8,272 nt of DNA from Fibrobacter sp. (GCA_021443065.1 JABUUR010000173.1:1-8272), one strand, 5' to 3'; shown: positions 1-6,410, numbered from the stretch's first letter. The notes: generated from the sequence alone by a model not told the origin. A program made the numbers and translations.

Positions 1-524
1 TGGACCGTCTCCATATTACCAGCCCCTTCGGTTCACGGATTCACCCCGTTACCGGCCAGCGCAAGACCCATTATGGTATCGACTACGGCGGAAATCCCGT
101 AGGCACCCCCGTCTACTCCGTTGCCGAAGGGAAGGTGACCGTCTCCGGTTACGACGAATACAGCGGACACAAGATTGCAATCCGCCATCGGGACAATTCT
201 GAAAGTTGGTACATGCACTTGTCTACCCGGGGAGTCGGGGTAGGGGCCAGCGTGTCCGCCCGCCAGGTCATCGGGCGCGTAGGCAACACAGGCCGCAGTA
301 CGGGCCCCCATCTTCATCTGGGGTTCAAGAACGAAAAAGGCGTCTGGATCAATCCCGCAAGCAAGACAATGATTGCCGCCCCCAAGTTGATGGGCGAGCG
401 CCTTGCCCGCCTCAAGAAAGAGGTCGCAGAAATCCGTCAGGAAATTGAACGCACCCTTGCGGCCCCCGCAGTAAAGGCAAACGACACCACCGACGTGATG
501 GTGCGTATGCGCGTCTTGGAATAA
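1..524 (+). CDS. M23 family (LytM-type) peptidoglycan metallopeptidase, 3' part
   Basis: This is the C-terminal end of a zinc endopeptidase of the M23/LytM type, which cuts peptide cross-bridges of peptidoglycan in the periplasm. The reading frame is open from base 3 and the start lies outside the window, so no signal peptide can be judged. Numbering residues from base 3, the family signature is complete. A PFGSRIHP entry motif is followed by THYGID, giving zinc ligands His23 and Asp27. MHLS contributes His72, and GPHLHLGF contributes His103 and His105 (the HxH motif). A VGNTGRSTGPH loop precedes HxH, as is usual. All metal and catalytic positions are intact, so an active enzyme is expected rather than a degenerate EnvC/NlpD-type activator. 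After the domain comes a tail of about 50 residues that is charged and probably coiled coil (LARLKKEVAEIRQEIER). The gene converges with the S41 unit. Family assignment is firm; the specific homologue and the N-terminal domains are unknown. Confidence 0.93.
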   Translation, partial: DRLHITSPFGSRIHPVTGQRKTHYGIDYGGNPVGTPVYSVAEGKVTVSGYDEYSGHKIAIRHRDNSESWYMHLSTRGVGVGASVSARQVIGRVGNTGRSTGPHLHLGFKNEKGVWINPASKTMIAAPKLMGERLARLKKEVAEIRQEIERTLAAPAVKANDTTDVMVRMRVLE

Positions 525-527
525 AAG

Positions 528-554
528 TAGCTGACAGCGGTCGGCTGTCAGCTA
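528..554. terminator. Stem-loop between convergent genes, probably a bidirectional terminator
   Basis: A perfect 11-bp stem (TAGCTGACAGC paired with GCTGTCAGCTA) closes a 5-nt loop, GGTCG. On the minus strand the stem is followed by CTTTTATT, a usable U-rich tract for the S41 gene that ends at 576. On the plus strand, 4 nt after the M23 stop codon, the following bases are only mildly T-rich. It therefore looks stronger for the minus-strand transcript. The stem is seen directly; terminator function is inferred. Confidence 0.7.
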
Positions 555-575
555 TCAATTATCTGTTATCGGGTT

Positions 576-2069
576 TTACTTGGCGCTGTTCTTGAACTTG
601 TAGGTTCCGCTCATCTGGTCTAGCAATTCTTTTTTGCTGGTAGGGATGGTGAAACTGCTTCGGGCCTTGGCCTTGGCGAAGTTCCCGGTAGATTCCGTTC
701 CGTAGCCTTCCTTGCGTTCTTCCTTGTTGCCGTCGAGGGCGTTCTTGGCAATTTCGACAGCCTTTTTCATTTGTTTGTCGCTATCGTCGATGGCGTAGTC
801 GGGAACAATGCCCACCTTGTGGTATATGCCGCCGTTCTTGTCCATGGATTCCAATCCTGTAATCAACGCGAGACCGTCTGCGACGTAGGTGGTGGGAATA
901 ACGTACTGGCCAATTCCCTTTCCGTAGGTTGTTTGGCCCACCACAGGGGACTTCTTGTTGACCGTTACCGCCGAGAGCATCAGTTCTGCACAACTGGCGG
1001 AGTTCTCGTTTGCAAGGAACACGTAGTAAAGGTTCTTGCCGATGCCGTCTGTCTCTGCGGTATATGCGGTAGTGTCGAACTTCTGGAAATAGTTCTTGCT
1101 GTTGCCGTAACCCGAGGAATCCACATTGGTCTCGATGTCGATGATGATGGTGTCGCCGGCGTTCAGCAATTCGCCGGACATTTTGCTGCAATGTTCTACG
1201 TCGCCACCGGGGTTGTCTCGGAGGTCGATGATTGCCGCCTTGTAGTCATCCTTGATCTTTTTCAAAGTCCTTACGAATTCTCCATAGGAACCTTTTGGAG
1301 TCGTGGAGGCCTGGTCGAATTCGGTAATGCGAATGACGGGAATGGAATCTTCGAAGGTAAGAAATACTGTGGGTGTGTTGTACTCGCCCTGGATTACCGT
1401 AAGGGATTTGACGCTGTCTCCGCGGTTGACTTCAATAGTGAGACGCTCGGAATTACGTCCGTTTGTCATGGCGTCAAATCGTTCAATATAGGTTATGTCC
1501 AAATCGTTGATTTTTAAGACGGTGTCACCGACTGCAAGGCCGGCCTTCTCGGCGGGACCGTTTTCGTAAACCTGGTCTATGACGACTTTAATGGAATCGT
1601 TGACCTTGACTTCCTTGGCCTGGGCTCCGATACCCACATTGGCTTCGGAGTATGTCAGCAAGTCCATGATCTGCTGGGCGTATTCGGGATCGAAATAACG
1701 GGTGAAGGGGTCGGACATGTCACCGTACAGGTAGCAAGTGTTGGCGTATTTTTTCGTGCAGTAGCTTTTGCTGTCGTAGTATGGAACATATTCCATTGTG
1801 TAGTTGTCAAAATCCTTCAGTTCTCCGTTACGGTGCGCGTAAAGGTAATACAGGTCCAGAAGATCGTAGTTGTATTCAAGTTCCTCGTACTGGATGGAAT
1901 TCGGTGAAAATGATGCAGAACTGTAGGGATTTTTATAAGATGACGAACTGTAGTCGCCCACGGGATTGGGATTGAAAATCGGTTCGGTACCCGATTCGGT
2001 ACATGCGGAAAATATCGAGGCAAGAGCGATGGCTCCGCTAATGTGCAACACGTTCTTGAGAATTTTCAT
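576..2069 (-). CDS. S41 family (C-terminal-processing type) serine protease, lipoprotein
   Basis: This is an exported S41 peptidase with a Ser-Lys dyad, expected to degrade or process periplasmic proteins from their C-termini. With the ATG at 2069 it has 497 residues. A lipoprotein signal (MKILKN, a hydrophobic run, then FSAC) puts the lipidated cysteine at residue 23, followed by a Ser/Asn/Pro-rich linker. An N-terminal region with Cys104 and Cys112 (possible disulfide) leads into a PDZ domain at about 143-228 (GPAEKAGLAVGD). The protease core contains DLRDNPGG (about 282-289). The nucleophile is Ser359 in SASCAE and the base is Lys384 in TYGKG, 25 residues apart as in Prc and CtpA. A longer reading from TTG at 2096 would add nine residues, but the ATG has an AAGGAGA ribosome site at ideal spacing and places the signal peptide at the very N-terminus. 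It lies 23 nt downstream of its paralogue in the same unit. The natural substrate is unknown. Confidence 0.9.
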   Translation of the reverse strand: MKILKNVLHISGAIALASIFSACTESGTEPIFNPNPVGDYSSSSYKNPYSSASFSPNSIQYEELEYNYDLLDLYYLYAHRNGELKDFDNYTMEYVPYYDSKSYCTKKYANTCYLYGDMSDPFTRYFDPEYAQQIMDLLTYSEANVGIGAQAKEVKVNDSIKVVIDQVYENGPAEKAGLAVGDTVLKINDLDITYIERFDAMTNGRNSERLTIEVNRGDSVKSLTVIQGEYNTPTVFLTFEDSIPVIRITEFDQASTTPKGSYGEFVRTLKKIKDDYKAAIIDLRDNPGGDVEHCSKMSGELLNAGDTIIIDIETNVDSSGYGNSKNYFQKFDTTAYTAETDGIGKNLYYVFLANENSASCAELMLSAVTVNKKSPVVGQTTYGKGIGQYVIPTTYVADGLALITGLESMDKNGGIYHKVGIVPDYAIDDSDKQMKKAVEIAKNALDGNKEERKEGYGTESTGNFAKAKARSSFTIPTSKKELLDQMSGTYKFKNSAK

Positions 2070-2073
2070 ATAA

Positions 2074-2080
2074 TCTCCTT
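2074..2080 (-). promoter_or_regulatory. Ribosome binding site that fixes the start of the downstream S41 gene
   Basis: AAGGAGA on the minus strand lies just ahead of the ATG at 2069. It lies inside the alternative TTG-started extension, which argues for the ATG start and against that extension. Confidence 0.8.
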
Positions 2081-2092
2081 TTTCCCTGTGTG

Positions 2093-3430
2093 TCAATTGC
2101 CTTCCATGAAGGCTCCGCCCAAGTCGCTGGAGCGTTTCTTTAAAGTAATAAATTCGTGGGGGCCAGATGCACTTTTCTTTAAGGCGGGCCCGTTTCCGTA
2201 AATATTTTTTGCCGCTTCAACGCCGCAGGCTATGGTTGCCGCGCCTTCACATGGGTAGTCGGGCTCGATGCCCTTGCCGTGGTAGGTATTCCCCTTGGGG
2301 GTGAGGAACTTCAGATTGGTGATGATTGCGATTCCGTTGTCGATGGTCTGCCAGGTTGTCTGTCCGATTCCCTTGCCGTAGGTTCTTGTGCCGACCACGG
2401 GGACACCGGCACCTTCGGCCACGGCTGCCGTGAAGATTTCTGCACAGCTGGCGCTCCGTTCGTTGACCAGCAATACGAACTTATGGTTTTCGCCTGCGTC
2501 ACCCGGGGTGGCCGATGTTGTCCGGGACAGTGAAACCGATTTTCCTCCGCCGTTGAATGTTCTCCAGAATTGGGTGGAAAGAGGCCCGTCGGTCACAAAT
2601 AGGTCGGCCATGGCTACGCATTGGCTGACGTGGCCCCCGCCGTTGTTCAGAAGGTTCAAGACCCTCGCATTTTTTTCGCCCTTGGTGGAGTCCAGGTGCG
2701 ATTTTAGTTCCCCGAAGGTTCCGGCCTTGCGGTTTACCGTAGTTTGTTTGAAACCGTCGATGGTTATGACCTCGATTCCGGCTACCGTGTCCAAAAAAAC
2801 GGTGGGGGCGTAAACGTCTTCCTTGACAAGGTCGAAGGTATCGACCTTTAGGCTTTCGTAAGTTGCGACTACCAGCGAAATTTCCTTGCTGTAATTGAGT
2901 ATGGAATCGTATGTGGCTACGACGGACCTGCCGCTTCTGTCCTGCGGAGCAAGAACCAGGTCTACGTCATTTGCACTGATGATGTTGCCGTAGCGGGGAA
3001 TGCCTGCCCTGCCTGCGGGGCTCTCGGCGTAGACTCGTGCGATAAACAGCGGATGGTCGCCTGTAATTTTCAGCGTGTTGGAACTTGTGTCCAGGAAATA
3101 CTCCATGCCTACGTCACCTTGCACAATGCTTGTGTTCATGGTTATGCTGGCAGATTCACTGTTGGAGGGCGGCACGTACCGGGTGTACCAGTCTTTTAGC
3201 CCGCTCCTGGGGTAGTAAAGGTTTTCCACGGAATCCCCGTGGGGGCTCAGGCTTTCCAGTTCCTCTTCGAACAGGTAGGTCTTTTGGAGCAGCCAGTAGT
3301 TGTACTCGTACTCCGTGGGGGTAGGGGTGCTTTTTACGGGGTGGAAAAAGTCACCGCACCCGCAGAACAAAAAGGCGACGAAAAACATCGCCGCCATAAA
3401 CGTCTGTGGATATGAAAGTTTACTGGTCAA
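2093..3430 (-). CDS. S41 family serine protease, lipoprotein, divergent paralogue
   Basis: This is a second exported S41 protease of 445 residues, homologous to the gene just downstream. Both share the order lipoprotein signal, short N-terminal helical region (YEYNYWLLQKTY here, YEELEYNYDLLDLYY in the other), PDZ-like region (here about 105-200) and S41 core. Catalytic Ser328 in NERSASCAE and Lys353 in TYGKG are present with the usual spacing of 25. The strand that normally reads DLRxNPGG is altered to NLLNNGGG (about 259-266), so the Asp, Arg and Pro are missing while the glycines remain. The lipid cysteine is probably Cys25 (FCGC), with Cys23 as an alternative. The start is TTG at 3430, overlapping the LRR gene end by 11 nt, with AAGAAAGG 8 nt upstream. 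The next ATG (codon 12) has no ribosome site and would leave a signal with no positive charge. Family assignment is firm; activity is likely but the motif change is notable. Confidence 0.87.
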   Translation of the reverse strand: MTSKLSYPQTFMAAMFFVAFLFCGCGDFFHPVKSTPTPTEYEYNYWLLQKTYLFEEELESLSPHGDSVENLYYPRSGLKDWYTRYVPPSNSESASITMNTSIVQGDVGMEYFLDTSSNTLKITGDHPLFIARVYAESPAGRAGIPRYGNIISANDVDLVLAPQDRSGRSVVATYDSILNYSKEISLVVATYESLKVDTFDLVKEDVYAPTVFLDTVAGIEVITIDGFKQTTVNRKAGTFGELKSHLDSTKGEKNARVLNLLNNGGGHVSQCVAMADLFVTDGPLSTQFWRTFNGGGKSVSLSRTTSATPGDAGENHKFVLLVNERSASCAEIFTAAVAEGAGVPVVGTRTYGKGIGQTTWQTIDNGIAIITNLKFLTPKGNTYHGKGIEPDYPCEGAATIACGVEAAKNIYGNGPALKKSASGPHEFITLKKRSSDLGGAFMEGN

Positions 3431-4172
3431 TCTTTAAGCCTTTCTTGTCCAGCAATACGCGGGGCACGCCGCCTTCCAGGGGATTTTCCATAACGGAAAT
3501 TGTCTCCAGTTTGTCGCATTCCGCCAGGCTCTCGGGTAGGGTCTCCAGCTGGTTTGCATCCAGGACAAGTTCCTTGAGGTTCTTCAGTCCGCCGAATTCG
3601 GAGGGGATTGCGCCCAGGCTGTTGCCGGACACCATGAGCACTTCAAGGTTTTCCAGGTGACCCAGGGCGGAGGGAATGCTGGACAGGTCGTTGTTGTCCA
3701 GGTAAAGTTTTTTGAGTTTCTTGAGCTTGCCCAGGGTGGCGGGGATTTCGGAAAGCATGTTGTCGTGGAGCGACAACTTGGTGACGTTCTCCCACTTGCC
3801 CACCTCGGCGGTCAGGTCCAGAAGTTGGTTTTTCGCGATGTTTACCTGCTGGAGGTTTTTCAGGTTACCTACGGAGTCGGGCAACTCGGACAGGCTGTTG
3901 TAGCCCAGGTAGAGGTGTTCCAGCTTGGTCAGTTCCCCGATGGACTCGGGCAGTTCCATCAGGTCGTTTTCGCTGACAGAAAGTTTTTTCAGGTTCTTGA
4001 GGTTGCCGATATCCTCCGGAAGTTCCACCAGGAGGTTGCGGTCCAGGACCAGTTCTTCCAGGGTATCAAGTTCAAAAAGTTCCTGCGGAAGAATGCGCAG
4101 TTTTTTCTGGGACAGGTCCAGCGAGGTGGCTTTTTCGGCCTTAGCCTTGGCGATGACATCTAGCAAATTCAT
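3420..4172 (-). CDS. Leucine-rich-repeat protein, cytoplasmic, ten repeats
   Basis: The protein of 250 residues is almost entirely leucine-rich repeats, a scaffold for protein-protein contacts. From residue 15 to about 244 there are ten 23-residue units in exact register, with the pattern LxxLxLxxNxLxxLPxxIGxLxN (units begin near 15, 38, 61, 84, 107, 130, 153, 176, 199 and 222). The first and last units are degenerate and probably act as caps. The repeat class resembles the RSU1/SHOC2-like type and the repeats that precede Roc-COR domains in bacterial Roco proteins; the N-terminal lead (IAKAKAEKATSLDLS) has that flavour. There is no GTPase, kinase or other catalytic domain, and no signal peptide or membrane segment, so it should be cytosolic. 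The ATG at 4172 has AGGAG 8 nt upstream. It is the first gene of a three-gene unit with two exported S41 proteases, so its partner is not obvious. The fold is certain; the function is unknown. Confidence 0.92.
   Translation of the reverse strand: MNLLDVIAKAKAEKATSLDLSQKKLRILPQELFELDTLEELVLDRNLLVELPEDIGNLKNLKKLSVSENDLMELPESIGELTKLEHLYLGYNSLSELPDSVGNLKNLQQVNIAKNQLLDLTAEVGKWENVTKLSLHDNMLSEIPATLGKLKKLKKLYLDNNDLSSIPSALGHLENLEVLMVSGNSLGAIPSEFGGLKNLKELVLDANQLETLPESLAECDKLETISVMENPLEGGVPRVLLDKKGLKIDQ
3439..3446 (-). promoter_or_regulatory. Ribosome binding site for the TTG-started S41 gene
   Basis: AAGAAAGG on the minus strand sits 8 nt before the TTG at 3430, inside the 3' end of the LRR gene. It supports TTG initiation and translational coupling with the LRR gene. 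Confidence 0.55.
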
Positions 4173-4194
4173 AAATGAAACTCCTATGGCCTAA

Positions 4195-4225
4195 ATCATA
4201 GCATTTTTAAACCGTAAAGTGTAAA
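4195..4225 (-). promoter_or_regulatory. Candidate promoter of the LRR-S41-S41 unit
   Basis: Reading leftward, TATGAT (4195-4200) is preceded by TGC, giving an extended -10 (TGnTATGAT). TTTACA (4220-4225) lies 19 nt further upstream as a stretched -35. The start site would fall near 4188, leaving a short leader that still includes the AGGAG site at 4181-4185. The match is good, but sigma-factor preferences in this organism are unknown. Confidence 0.45.
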
Positions 4226-4258
4226 AGCCCCCTGAAAAAAGATAAAATGTTTGATTTT

Positions 4259-4272
4259 TGCACTAATGTGCA
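4259..4272. promoter_or_regulatory. Short perfect dyad, possible operator
   Basis: TGCAC, TAAT, GTGCA: perfect 5-bp arms around a 4-nt centre, lying upstream of the leftward promoter boxes. It could bind a dimeric regulator. At this length chance cannot be excluded. Confidence 0.3.
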
Positions 4273-4323
4273 CTGAAAATGACGGTTTTTGGCAAAAAAA
4301 TTAAAAAAGTTTGTTCTTTTATA

Positions 4324-4343
4324 TTCAAAACGGGGGTTTTGAA
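4324..4343. promoter_or_regulatory. Perfect 8-bp dyad upstream of the AIPR gene, candidate operator
   Basis: Arms TTCAAAAC and GTTTTGAA flank GGGG. The dyad ends 13 nt before the TATAAT box at 4357 and overlaps a TTGAAA sequence (4339-4344), a position where a repressor or activator would act. There is no T-tract directly after it, so a terminator is unlikely. A perfect 16-base dyad match in this place is suggestive of an operator; the binding protein is unknown. Confidence 0.5.
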
Positions 4344-4356
4344 ACTATTTTTATAG

Positions 4357-4369
4357 TATAATATATAAA
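4357..4369 (+). promoter_or_regulatory. Candidate -10 region of the AIPR gene promoter
   Basis: TATAAT at 4357-4362, with overlapping TATATA/TATAAA to 4369, lies about 60-70 nt before the ATG. The upstream TTGAAA (4339-4344) is only 12 nt from TATAAT but 17 nt from the TATATA register, so the second register gives the better-spaced pair. The exact -10 cannot be chosen from sequence. Confidence 0.45.
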
Positions 4370-4420
4370 TGTATTAGATAGGGACCCCCAATAGGCTCCT
4401 AGCTTTTGCTTTTATCAATT

Positions 4421-4425
4421 GAGGA
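4421..4425 (+). promoter_or_regulatory. Ribosome binding site that fixes the AIPR gene start
   Basis: GAGGA lies 4 nt before the ATG at 4430. An upstream in-frame TTG at 4406 has no comparable site and would place this ribosome site inside the coding region, so the ATG is preferred. Confidence 0.75.
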
Positions 4426-4429
4426 AAAA

Positions 4430-6322
4430 ATGGAATTAACGAAATCGCAGGAACGCCGTCTAGCCTTTGTTGCTAGTCTCTTGAGTCTCAATCCTAATGA
4501 TCCTACCGATCGAATTAAGGCGCTTAGACATCTAAATCTGGACGAAAACGGCTGTTTCCACGGATTCCAGTACTCTCAGGGCTTTATGGAATTCTTCATC
4601 TTCCTGGATGAAGACACCCCCCTCGAAAAGGTCGTTCAGCACTTGAACTCCGACTTGAAGCAACTCCAGATTGCCGTGTTCCGTACCAGCGACCCCACCA
4701 ATCCGTTCTTCATGTCCCTTCGCGAAGAGGCCGACCCCTGGGCCGTCAACAAGATTTCCGACGATACCGAAGAAGAGGAAGACGACACCCCTGCAAGTCG
4801 CCCCTACATGGAAACTCTGGAAATCACCGTTTTGCGCACCCGCGCCAGCCGTGACTTGACCGACTCCGAACTGGAACGCACCCTTAAGGATATGCGCCGC
4901 AAGTTGAGCCTCTGGAAGACCGAAGTCAAGGCCAAGCTCGAAATTGTTGCAGAACACGACGACCTGACTCGCGATTTCCGTTCCGCAGACGACAAACTCG
5001 AAATCGTCATGGAATCCGAGCCGCTGCACATGACCAGCGACCATGGCGAACTTTTCCTGGGTTTCTGCCCCATCCGTACGATTTTCGACTATCACGTCAA
5101 CCTGGGTAAGCGTCTGAAGACCAAGCACAACATGGCTATCGTCTCCAGCAACATCCGTACTTACCTTGGCAACCTGACCCATACCAATGCGGCTCTTATC
5201 GATGCCTTCCAGACCATGGAGCGTAACGACGACCAGAATGTGAACGTGGACGATTTCCCGTTCCTCCATAACGGCATGACTCTTACCGGCGACGACCTTC
5301 GCCTTAAGGACCGTGACGGCAAGAAGGTCCTTTACATTGACCGCCCCAAGATCATTAACGGTGCCCAGTCCCTGTTCACCTACGAGCAGTATGCCAAAAA
5401 GAGCAAGAAGCCCGTGAACCCCAAGGTTCTCGTGAAGGTGGTGGTGCCCTATCCTGGTGCCGACAACTTCTTGAACCAGGTGACCATGGCCAACAACCGC
5501 CAGAACCCTGTGTTCAGTTACCATCTGCGTGCCGCCGACGACCTGCAGTTCTTTATCTGGCAGCGTTACCAGGAAGAAGGCTTTACCTACGTTTACAAGG
5601 ACGGCGTGCGCCTCAAGGCCCGTACCCGTAAACTCGAAGTCCGCATGCGTCCCGAACTTGCAAAGACCCTCTTCATGATGGACGGCAAGCTCAGCGAATG
5701 CCGTTCCTCGGATTGCATTTTCGACAAGGAAACCTTGTACCAGCGTTGCTTTGGCGCCTTTATTCGTGTTGCCCCCGAAAAGGAACAGTCCTTTGTCCGT
5801 AAGACTATCGCATTCACCAAGGCCTGGCAGCTCCTTAGCCGCCTGCCCATCAAGATACGCAAGGTGACCCCGGGCAAGGGCGTTTCGATCGAAGCCAACG
5901 ACGACAACCCGCTGACCCGTATTACCTGGAACGGTCGTCTCGAAGACAAGTTCATTTTCCGCAGCGCCGTCAAGGACCTGGTGGTGGCTCTCGCCCTCAA
6001 GCACTGGCTTGTTTACGGCGATCCCATCCAGGATTTTGAATGGCTGGTTGAAAACGAACTGAACTTCAACGATTCTATCTTGAAGTACGCCTCCAGGATC
6101 TACACCGACGACTTGAAGGGTATCCTGATCAGCGAATTCAAGGATAATGCCAACTATTACGACACCATTACCACCATCGACAAGGACTCCGGCGAATCCG
6201 TGGAACGCCGCCTGTGGAAGGGATTCTCCAATACCGCCACCTACGAAAAGATGATGGAACTTCTGTGCAAGAAGAACAAGCAGTGGGAAAAGTGCCGCGA
6301 AGGTATCGATTCGCTTATTTAG
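4430..6322 (+). CDS. AIPR (abortive infection/phage resistance) family protein
   Basis: The product of 630 residues carries the conserved AIPR core. In order: NIRTYLG followed by NAALIDA (about 241-258), FLHNGMTL (278-285, the usual 'LNNGIT' element), a strand plus IINGAQS (308-314, the 'IVNGxQT' element), VLVKVVV (334-340), then MANNRQNPV with LRAADDLQ (about 353-373). AIPR proteins are associated with abortive infection and often sit beside restriction-modification genes; their biochemical activity is poorly defined. The N-terminal 230 residues contain an acidic segment (DDTEEEEDD, 111-119) and match no domain I recognise; the C-terminal part (about 400-630) is also unassigned. No signal peptide or membrane segment is seen, so it is cytosolic. 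No methylase, nuclease, helicase or toxin gene adjoins it. It is monocistronic, with its own promoter-like region and terminator. Codons are strongly host-like from about codon 37 onward, but not before. Confidence 0.82.
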   Translation: MELTKSQERRLAFVASLLSLNPNDPTDRIKALRHLNLDENGCFHGFQYSQGFMEFFIFLDEDTPLEKVVQHLNSDLKQLQIAVFRTSDPTNPFFMSLREEADPWAVNKISDDTEEEEDDTPASRPYMETLEITVLRTRASRDLTDSELERTLKDMRRKLSLWKTEVKAKLEIVAEHDDLTRDFRSADDKLEIVMESEPLHMTSDHGELFLGFCPIRTIFDYHVNLGKRLKTKHNMAIVSSNIRTYLGNLTHTNAALIDAFQTMERNDDQNVNVDDFPFLHNGMTLTGDDLRLKDRDGKKVLYIDRPKIINGAQSLFTYEQYAKKSKKPVNPKVLVKVVVPYPGADNFLNQVTMANNRQNPVFSYHLRAADDLQFFIWQRYQEEGFTYVYKDGVRLKARTRKLEVRMRPELAKTLFMMDGKLSECRSSDCIFDKETLYQRCFGAFIRVAPEKEQSFVRKTIAFTKAWQLLSRLPIKIRKVTPGKGVSIEANDDNPLTRITWNGRLEDKFIFRSAVKDLVVALALKHWLVYGDPIQDFEWLVENELNFNDSILKYASRIYTDDLKGILISEFKDNANYYDTITTIDKDSGESVERRLWKGFSNTATYEKMMELLCKKNKQWEKCREGIDSLI

Positions 6323-6350
6323 TCTAATTGCTGTTTCAATATCTTAAAAG

Positions 6351-6376
6351 TCCCCGGTATATACCGGGGATTTTTT
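6351..6376 (+). terminator. Rho-independent terminator of the AIPR gene
   Basis: A perfect inverted repeat (TCCCCGGTAT and ATACCGGGGA, effectively an 8-bp GC-rich stem with a TATA loop) is followed at once by six Ts. It begins 28 nt after the AIPR stop codon. On the opposite strand it is followed by CTTTTAAG, so it may also back up leftward termination. Confidence 0.92.
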
Positions 6377-6387
6377 GGTATAAAGAA

Positions 6388-6410
6388 AACTACCGGCTAG
6401 GCCGGTAGTT
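6388..6410 (-). terminator. Hairpin terminator for leftward transcription from mltG
   Basis: A perfect 10-bp stem (AACTACCGGC and GCCGGTAGTT) closes a 3-nt loop. Read leftward it runs into TTCTTTATA, a U-rich tract, and it is the first strong terminator downstream of mltG (about 120 nt after its stop). Read rightward, a seven-T run comes only about 10 nt later (6420-6426), so bidirectional use is possible but weaker. Confidence 0.75.

Larger units (their letters stand above)
4173..4429. other. Divergent AT-rich intergenic region with dyads and opposed promoters
   Basis: These 257 bases separate the LRR unit (leftward) from the AIPR gene (rightward) and hold no convincing ORF. They contain a leftward promoter-like pair near 4195-4225, a perfect 5-bp dyad at 4259-4272, a run of A-rich sequence (about 4294-4310), a perfect 8-bp dyad at 4324-4343, a rightward -10-like box at 4357-4362, and a GC-rich leader segment (4380-4403) with small self-complementary elements. 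The composition contrasts with the GC-richer genes on both sides. The elements are seen directly; their roles are inferred. Confidence 0.6.

Noticed and set aside
771..1517. A 248-codon open frame on the plus strand inside the S41 gene
   Set aside because: It is antisense to a gene with a full catalytic motif set; its composition (Val/Gly/Asp/Cys-rich) is that of a reverse-strand shadow.
3657..4163. A 168-codon plus-strand frame with an apparent repeat pattern
   Set aside because: The periodicity is only the mirror of the 69-bp LRR repeat on the minus strand.
4259..4272. NtrC-type binding site from the TGCAC...GTGCA arms
   Set aside because: The spacing between arms is 4 nt, not the longer spacing of known NtrC sites, and no sigma-54 promoter (GG-N10-GC) is seen.
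4372..4429. Riboswitch or structured leader ahead of the AIPR gene
   Set aside because: Only tiny self-complementary pieces are present (such as TAGG-CT-CCTA at 4392-4401); the leader is too short and matches no riboswitch class I know.
4406..4429. Upstream TTG start for the AIPR protein, adding eight residues
   Set aside because: It has no ribosome site, and it would swallow the GAGGA site that serves the ATG at 4430.
4532..6004. A 490-codon open frame on the minus strand inside the AIPR gene
   Set aside because: It is a codon-bias shadow. The plus-strand frame has family motifs, a ribosome site and a terminator; the antisense product is Val/Gly/His-rich, without motifs and without a ribosome site of note.
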